Origin: Burkholderiales bacterium
GTDB taxonomy: Bacteria; Pseudomonadota; Gammaproteobacteria; Burkholderiales; Burkholderiaceae
Direction of reading: 5' to 3'
Assembly: GCA_903643055.1 (NCBI GenBank)
Contig: CAHJWV010000437.1
Location: 1 to 10,556, forward strand
DNA length: 10,556 bases
Both the position numbers and the translations under genes were made by a program. The notes below the pieces were generated by a model. It was not told where the DNA came from. It did not search any database and saw only the letters and a program-made list of their open reading frames with translations. Shown piece after piece: positions 6,351-10,556 of the stretch; position 1 is the first letter of the stretch; the number at the start of each line of letters is the position of its first letter.

Positions 6351-7733
6351 ATGCCCAAAAAAGCCGGGAAAGCACCTACGCGACGGGCTGCGGACGCGCA
6401 AGCGGTGACCGCAGCGTCATCGGCCGGCGCGCCTTTGGCGCCCACAAGTGTGAGTAAGCCGGTGGGCACGGGGGCCAAGAAAGCGGCTGCCTCCGCTGCT
6501 GCAAAAACTGCGGTTTCCAAGCCTGTTGCGGCCAAGCCAGCGGGGGGCAAGGCAGCCCCCAATAAGGTTGCTGGCGACAAGGCTGCAGCCAGCAAAGCAG
6601 CGGCCGCAGTGCCGGTCAAGTCAACGGCCGAGAACGGCAAGCGGGCGACGATGACCGACGTCGCGATGCTCGCCTCGGTATCTCAATCTACGGTTTCGTT
6701 GGTGTTGAACGGCATCACCGGCACCAAGCTGTCGGATGAAACGCGGGCCCGTGTGGTGCGCGCCGCCGCCGAGCTTGGCTACCGTTTGCCGGGCGAGCGT
6801 GCGCCAAGCGTTGAGCGGCGTGGTCGCAGCGCACGTTCGGGCGGTGGTGCTTCGGTGCGGCCGCTGATTCTTTACTTGGTCGATGAGGTGTCGACCAGCC
6901 CGCACCCGGTGTTGTCGATCGACGGCGCGAAGGACGAAGCCTGGGAGCAGGGCGCGTTGGTTTCGGTGTTCGTGACCCGCTCCAACAGCGGCATCGAGTC
7001 GGCAGTGCTGACCACGATGCTGGCCAATCCGATGGTGGTTGGCGTCATTTACTCTGCCATCTTCACGCGGCAAACCACGCCGCCAGCCCAATTAAGTCGG
7101 GTGCCGACGGTCCTGCTCAATTGCTACGAAACGGACAACGCCAGTGCAGCGACGGGCGAGGGTTCGCCGCGCGCCGAGCCTCGCTTCTCGTCGGTGGAGC
7201 CGTCGGAAATCGTCGGCGGCTTTGCTGCCACCGAAGCCTTGATCGAGGCGGGCCACAAGCGAATTGCGTTCATCAACGGCGAGCCGTGGATGGATGCTGC
7301 GCGTGACCGCCTGAAGGGCTATCGCCGCGCGCTGGTCACGGCCGATATCGCCTACAACCCGCTGCTGGTCCGGGAGGGTGATTGGCATGTGGCGTCCGGC
7401 CACGATGGCACCTTGTCGCTGATGGCCGAAGCGCAGCCGCCCACCGCGATTTTCTGCGCGAATGATTTGATGGCTGTGGGCTGCCTGGAAGCGCTGCGGC
7501 AACTGGGCAAGCGCGTGCCGCAGGACGTGTCTGTGATCGGCTATGACGATCAGGAAATTGCGCGCAACACCGACCCCGCGCTGACCACGCTGGTGTTGCC
7601 GAACTACGAGATGGGGCGGGTGGCCGCCGAACTGTTGCTGGCCGAAATCGCCAACCCGGCCGCACGCAAACGCAGGGTGAAAGTGGACGGCCGTTTGATC
7701 CAGCGCGAAACCGTCGGCCCGCCCCCCAAATGA
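6351..7733 (+). CDS. LacI-family transcriptional regulator with Ala/Lys-rich N-terminal tail
   Basis: A 460-residue protein if started at 6351, against 330-350 for a usual LacI-family regulator. Residues 1-98 are low-complexity, rich in Ala, Lys, Pro, Ser and Val (for example KPVAAKPAGGKAAPNK at 57-72), and recall histone H1-like or AlgP tails. The DNA-binding domain follows: TMTDVAMLASVSQSTVSLVL (100-119) is the helix-turn-helix, and ETRARVVRAAAELGY leads to the hinge. The rest is a Peripla_BP_3 effector domain with GHKRIAFING, DRLKGYRRAL, IFCANDLMAVGCLEALRQLG and the VSVIGYDDQEIARNTDPALTT signature. It probably senses the transported sugar or a metabolite and controls the adjacent transporter genes. 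The start is uncertain: no ribosome-binding site precedes 6351, and ATG at 6651 (residue 101) or intermediate starts would give a conventional length. Confidence 0.87.
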   Translation: MPKKAGKAPTRRAADAQAVTAASSAGAPLAPTSVSKPVGTGAKKAAASAAAKTAVSKPVAAKPAGGKAAPNKVAGDKAAASKAAAAVPVKSTAENGKRATMTDVAMLASVSQSTVSLVLNGITGTKLSDETRARVVRAAAELGYRLPGERAPSVERRGRSARSGGGASVRPLILYLVDEVSTSPHPVLSIDGAKDEAWEQGALVSVFVTRSNSGIESAVLTTMLANPMVVGVIYSAIFTRQTTPPAQLSRVPTVLLNCYETDNASAATGEGSPRAEPRFSSVEPSEIVGGFAATEALIEAGHKRIAFINGEPWMDAARDRLKGYRRALVTADIAYNPLLVREGDWHVASGHDGTLSLMAEAQPPTAIFCANDLMAVGCLEALRQLGKRVPQDVSVIGYDDQEIARNTDPALTTLVLPNYEMGRVAAELLLAEIANPAARKRRVKVDGRLIQRETVGPPPK

Positions 7734-7758
7734 TGGGGTGAACCCGAGGTTTGTAATT

Positions 7759-7777
7759 TATTAGCCAATTAGTAATA
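7759..7777. promoter_or_regulatory. Candidate LacI-type operator, copy B (transporter operon)
   Basis: TATTAGCCAATTAGTAATA has TATTA/TAATA arms and the CCAATTA core in common with copy A, but its spacer is 3 bases shorter (9 instead of 12). It lies between a possible -35 (TTGTAA, 7751-7756) and a possible -10 (TAATAT, 7773-7778; 16-base spacing), as expected for a repressible promoter. It begins 26 bases after the LacI-type stop codon. Confidence 0.5.
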
Positions 7778-7873
7778 TTCCTAGTTGCTGGTGGCAGTAT
7801 CGGGGAGAAGAATCGCGCCATTCCCGGTCGGTTGTCGGCTGCGGATTTGTTCCACTTCCATTCCAGAGGTCTC

Positions 7874-8845
7874 ATGCGCTTCATTCCTTCAGCTCTCGTG
7901 CTGGCACTCGCGGCCATCACCGTTTCGGCACAGGCTGCCGATGCCGGCGCTCCCAAGCTTGCGGAAAAGGCCAGCTACAAAGTCGGCTTTGCGCAGGCCG
8001 AGAACAACAATCCGTGGCGCATCGCCGAGACGAAGAGCATGCAAGACATCGCCGCTTCGTGCGGGTGGCAGCTCATCGTGACCGATGCAGGTGGCTCGGC
8101 GGCGAAGCAGGTGGCTGACGTCGATTCGATGATTGCGCAGAAGGTCGACCTGATCGTTTTGCCCCCGCGCGAAGAAAAGCCACTGATCCCGGCAGTGATG
8201 AAGGCCAAGAAGGCCGGCATTCCGGTGATCCTGGTCGACCGCAACATCGACCAAAAGGTCGCCAAGGCCGGCAAGGATTACGTCACCTTCATCGGCTCCG
8301 ACTTCGTCGATCAAGGCCGCCGCGCCGCCGAATGGCTGGTCAAGGCCACCAATGGCAAGGCCGTGATCATCGAACTCGAAGGCACCACGGGCTCATCGCC
8401 TGCGAACGATCGCAAGCGCGGCTTTGACACCGAGATCAAGAAGCATTCGGGCATGAAGATCGTCGCTTCGCAGTCCGGCGACTTCAACCGCGACAAGGGC
8501 CGCCAGCTGGCGCAATCGCTGCTGCAAGCCAACCCGAGCGCAACCGCGATCTACGCCCACAACGATGAAATGGCTGTCGGTGCGATCACGGCACTCGAAG
8601 CCGCCGGCAAGAAGCCGGGCAAGGACGTTCTGGTCGTCTCGATCGACGGCACCAAGGACGCGCTGACCGCCATTGCCGACGGCAAGATGGGCGCCACCGT
8701 TCAGTCGTCACCGTTCTTCGGCCCGATTTCCTGCGCGACTGCGAAGCGCTATGCCAAGGGCGAGAAGGTCGAGAGCTGGGTCAAGGTGGAAGACAAGTTC
8801 TACGACGCGACCAACGCCAAAGAGAGCCTGGCCGACGGCTATTGA
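7874..8845 (+). CDS. Sugar ABC transporter periplasmic binding protein, YtfQ-like
   Basis: A 323-residue periplasmic-binding protein of the Peripla_BP_4 (ribose/galactose-binding) type. It delivers a sugar to an ABC importer in the inner membrane. The N-terminus is a signal peptide (MRFIP, then hydrophobic ALVLALAAITV, with likely cleavage after SAQA near residue 22). The mature part begins with YKVGFAQAENNNPWRIAETK, followed by VDLIVLPPREEKPL, AGIPVILVDRNID, ELEGTTGSSPANDRKRGF, SQSGDFNRDKGRQ, IYAHNDEMAVGAI and VVSIDGTKDAL. These blocks closely track E. coli YtfQ, the galactofuranose/galactose-binding protein. Galactofuranose, galactopyranose or arabinose are therefore plausible ligands. The ATG at 7874 follows an AGAGGT ribosome-binding site (7865-7870); a TTG at 7832 is less likely because it would add residues before the signal peptide. 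A hairpin separates it from the ATPase gene downstream. Confidence 0.92.
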   Translation: MRFIPSALVLALAAITVSAQAADAGAPKLAEKASYKVGFAQAENNNPWRIAETKSMQDIAASCGWQLIVTDAGGSAAKQVADVDSMIAQKVDLIVLPPREEKPLIPAVMKAKKAGIPVILVDRNIDQKVAKAGKDYVTFIGSDFVDQGRRAAEWLVKATNGKAVIIELEGTTGSSPANDRKRGFDTEIKKHSGMKIVASQSGDFNRDKGRQLAQSLLQANPSATAIYAHNDEMAVGAITALEAAGKKPGKDVLVVSIDGTKDALTAIADGKMGATVQSSPFFGPISCATAKRYAKGEKVESWVKVEDKFYDATNAKESLADGY

Positions 8846-8892
8846 ACTTCCGCTGAACTCTGTTGGCTGGCCCCTCGTGGCCCGCCGGTTAT

Positions 8893-8930
8893 CGCGCCAG
8901 GGCGGCTTCGGCAAGCCTCTGGCGCGTTTC
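8893..8930 (+). terminator. Hairpin between binding-protein and ATPase genes (attenuator or mRNA-stabilising)
   Basis: An outer stem CGCGCCAG (8893-8900) / CTGGCGCG (8919-8926) of 8 perfect pairs encloses an inner stem GGCTT (8904-8908) / AAGCC (8913-8917) with a CGGC loop. A short asymmetric internal loop separates them, and TTTCTC follows. It lies in the gap after the binding-protein stop codon. Such structures often let the binding protein be made in excess over the membrane components, by partial termination or by protecting the upstream message. Which applies here is inference. Confidence 0.6.
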
Positions 8931-8950
8931 TCGTTCAGCGATTCACTTCG

Positions 8951-10556
8951 ATGGCCGCGCAACGATTCCTGAGAAAGCAACTGCACGTGGATGTTCCAAC
9001 CCAGCCGCTGCTGTCCATGCGCGGCATCAACAAGTATTTCGGCGGTGTCTCGGCGTTGCGCAACGCCTCGCTGGAAATCGCCCCGGGCGAGGTGCATGCC
9101 CTGATCGGGCAAAACGGGGCCGGCAAGTCCACGATGATCAAGATCGTCACCGGGGCTTATCCGCTCGATGGTTCGGCCGACAGCGGTGACATCCACTTCG
9201 ATGGTCGGCCGGTGCGCTTCGCTTCGCCGAAGGCCGCGCGCGAAGGCGGCATCAGCACCATCTATCAAGAGATCAACCTGGTGCCTTTCCGCTCGGTCGC
9301 GGAGAACATGTTTCTCGGCCGCGAGCCGCGGCGCTTCGGCCTGATCGACTGGAAGCGCATCGAGCGTGAAGCGCGCCAAGTGCTGGAGCGCATTGGGGTG
9401 TCGATCGACGTGCATCTGCCAGTCGCTTCGCTGTCGACCGCGACGCAGCAGATGGTCGCCATTGCGCGCGCGGTGTCGGTCGACGCCAAGCTGGTGATCA
9501 TGGACGAGTCGACTTCGTCGCTCGATGAGCGCGAGGTCGAGCTGCTGTTCAACGTGATCCGCCAGCTCAAGGCCGATGGCCGCTCGGTGCTGTTCGTCTC
9601 GCACCGGCTCGACGAGCTGTTCACCATCTGCGACCGCGTGACCGTGATGCGTGATGGCCAGACGGTGCGCGTCGCGCTGATGGGCGAAATCAGCAAGCTC
9701 GAACTCGTGACCACGATGCTGGGCAAGGAACTGGCGGTGACGCATCGCCAGGTGGCTGCGGCCACGGCCGATGTCAGCGCCAAGCCTTTGCTGTCGATCA
9801 GTGATCTGTCGGCCCCGCCGCGCTTGAAGGCGGTGTCGATCGAAGTGCGTGCCGGCGAGACCGTGGGCTTGGCCGGCTTGCTGGGGGCAGGGCGTACAGA
9901 GCTGATGCGTGCCATCTTCGGCGCCGACCCGATGCGCAGCGGCAGCATGCAGCTCGATGGTGAAGGCGTGAGCTTCGATTCGCCGGCCGACGCCATCCGC
10001 CGTGGCATTGCTTATCTGTCGGAAGACCGAAAGGTCGAAGGCATCTTCCCCGATATGTCGGTGCGCGAGAACATGACCATCGTTCTGTTGCCTCGGCTGG
10101 CCAAGGCCGGCATTGTCGATCGTGCAGCGCAAGACCGCATCGTCAGCGACTTCATCACCCGCTTGGGCATCAAGACCGCGGGGCCGGAGCAACCGATCCG
10201 GGAACTGTCGGGTGGCAATCAGCAAAAGGTGCTGTTGGCGCGCTGGATCGCTGCATCTCCCAAGCTGTTGATGCTGGACGAGCCCACGCGCGGCATCGAT
10301 GTCGGCGCCAAGGCCGACATCGCGCGCCTGGCTCGCGAACTGGCCGCCGGCGGCATGGGCATCTTGCTGACCGCTTCGGAGCTAGAAGAGCTGGTGGCAT
10401 CGAGCGACCGTGTGGCCGTGATCCGCGATGGCGAGAGCGTGGCCGATATCTCCGGCCACGAATTGAACGAAGAGGTGATCATGGCGGCGATGGCCGATGG
10501 CTGGGTCCACAAGGTGCCAGCAGGCGGGCCGCCCGTCACGCCCGAGGCTGTGGCGG
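8951..10556 (+). CDS. Sugar ABC transporter ATP-binding protein, YtfR-like, partial (C-terminus beyond right edge)
   Basis: A CUT2-type sugar importer ATPase with two fused nucleotide-binding domains; 535 codons are visible with no stop. Domain 1 has Walker A GQNGAGKST (53-61), the Q-loop in STIYQEINL, a degenerate signature (LSTATQQMVAIARA) and Walker B LVIMDEST (181-188), with SHRLDE as H-loop. Domain 2 has the degenerate Walker A GLLGAGRTE (309-317, Lys replaced by Arg, normal for this family), YLSEDRKVEGIF, a proper signature LSGGNQQKV (419-427) and Walker B LLMLDEPTRGID (439-450). E. coli YtfR is 500 residues. Here the conserved part ends near MAAMADG, and a Gly/Pro-rich extension of unknown length follows. 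The start at 8951 has no clear ribosome-binding site; a GTG at 8987 or ATG at 9017 is possible. It presumably shares an operon with the binding protein and with permeases beyond the window. Confidence 0.93.
   Translation, partial: MAAQRFLRKQLHVDVPTQPLLSMRGINKYFGGVSALRNASLEIAPGEVHALIGQNGAGKSTMIKIVTGAYPLDGSADSGDIHFDGRPVRFASPKAAREGGISTIYQEINLVPFRSVAENMFLGREPRRFGLIDWKRIEREARQVLERIGVSIDVHLPVASLSTATQQMVAIARAVSVDAKLVIMDESTSSLDEREVELLFNVIRQLKADGRSVLFVSHRLDELFTICDRVTVMRDGQTVRVALMGEISKLELVTTMLGKELAVTHRQVAAATADVSAKPLLSISDLSAPPRLKAVSIEVRAGETVGLAGLLGAGRTELMRAIFGADPMRSGSMQLDGEGVSFDSPADAIRRGIAYLSEDRKVEGIFPDMSVRENMTIVLLPRLAKAGIVDRAAQDRIVSDFITRLGIKTAGPEQPIRELSGGNQQKVLLARWIAASPKLLMLDEPTRGIDVGAKADIARLARELAAGGMGILLTASELEELVASSDRVAVIRDGESVADISGHELNEEVIMAAMADGWVHKVPAGGPPVTPEAVA

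Noticed and set aside
6570..6650. Ala/Lys-coding low-complexity stretch considered as a DNA tandem repeat
   Set aside because: The repetition is at the amino-acid level with varied codons and no exact DNA unit repeats, so it is better explained as a protein tail.
8708..10225. Long minus-strand open frame (505 codons) opposite the ABC ATPase
   Set aside because: It is antisense to a clearly recognised ATPase with all motifs. The translation is His/Arg/Gln-rich with no domain, as expected from GC-rich codon bias.

Overview
This is a chromosomal sugar-catabolism and sugar-uptake locus from a GC-rich proteobacterium. High GC, codon use, an Ala/Lys-rich tail on a regulator and the gene family types suggest a betaproteobacterium of the order Burkholderiales; that placement is inference, not a search result. 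I see no mobile element, phage gene, CRISPR array, tRNA or rRNA, and nothing that makes the window look like a defence or otherwise undescribed system. The best leads are regulatory sites, a small coupled reading frame and an unusual regulator tail.

Left part (1-2319). On the minus strand dgoK (2-keto-3-deoxygalactonate kinase) is followed, with an ATGA overlap, by dgoA (KDPGal aldolase), which runs off the left edge. Divergent from them is a FadR-type GntR regulator resembling DgoR. Middle (2473-5044). On the plus strand an IlvD/Edd iron-sulphur sugar-acid dehydratase is followed by an SDR aldose dehydrogenase. A convergent aldose 1-epimerase (5143-6081, minus) meets them across a gap containing a hairpin. 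A 59-residue small ORF precedes the epimerase with a GTGA overlap. Right part (6351-10556). A LacI-family regulator with a 100-residue Ala/Lys/Pro-rich N-terminal tail is followed by a YtfQ-like periplasmic sugar-binding protein and a YtfR-like double-domain ABC ATPase that runs off the right edge. The permease genes would be expected beyond it.

Together the genes spell an oxidative De Ley-Doudoroff route for galactose or a close relative: uptake by the binding-protein ABC transporter, anomer interconversion by the epimerase, oxidation at C1 by the SDR enzyme, (lactone hydrolysis, gene not in window), dehydration of the aldonate by the IlvD/Edd enzyme, phosphorylation by DgoK and cleavage by DgoA to pyruvate and glyceraldehyde 3-phosphate. 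Two control circuits are suggested by sequence. A TTGTAT-containing motif lies before both dgoK and the dehydratase gene (candidate DgoR sites). A second AT-rich motif (TATTA...CCAATTA...TAATA) lies before both the lacI-type gene (and the divergent small ORF/epimerase) and the binding-protein gene (candidate LacI-type sites).
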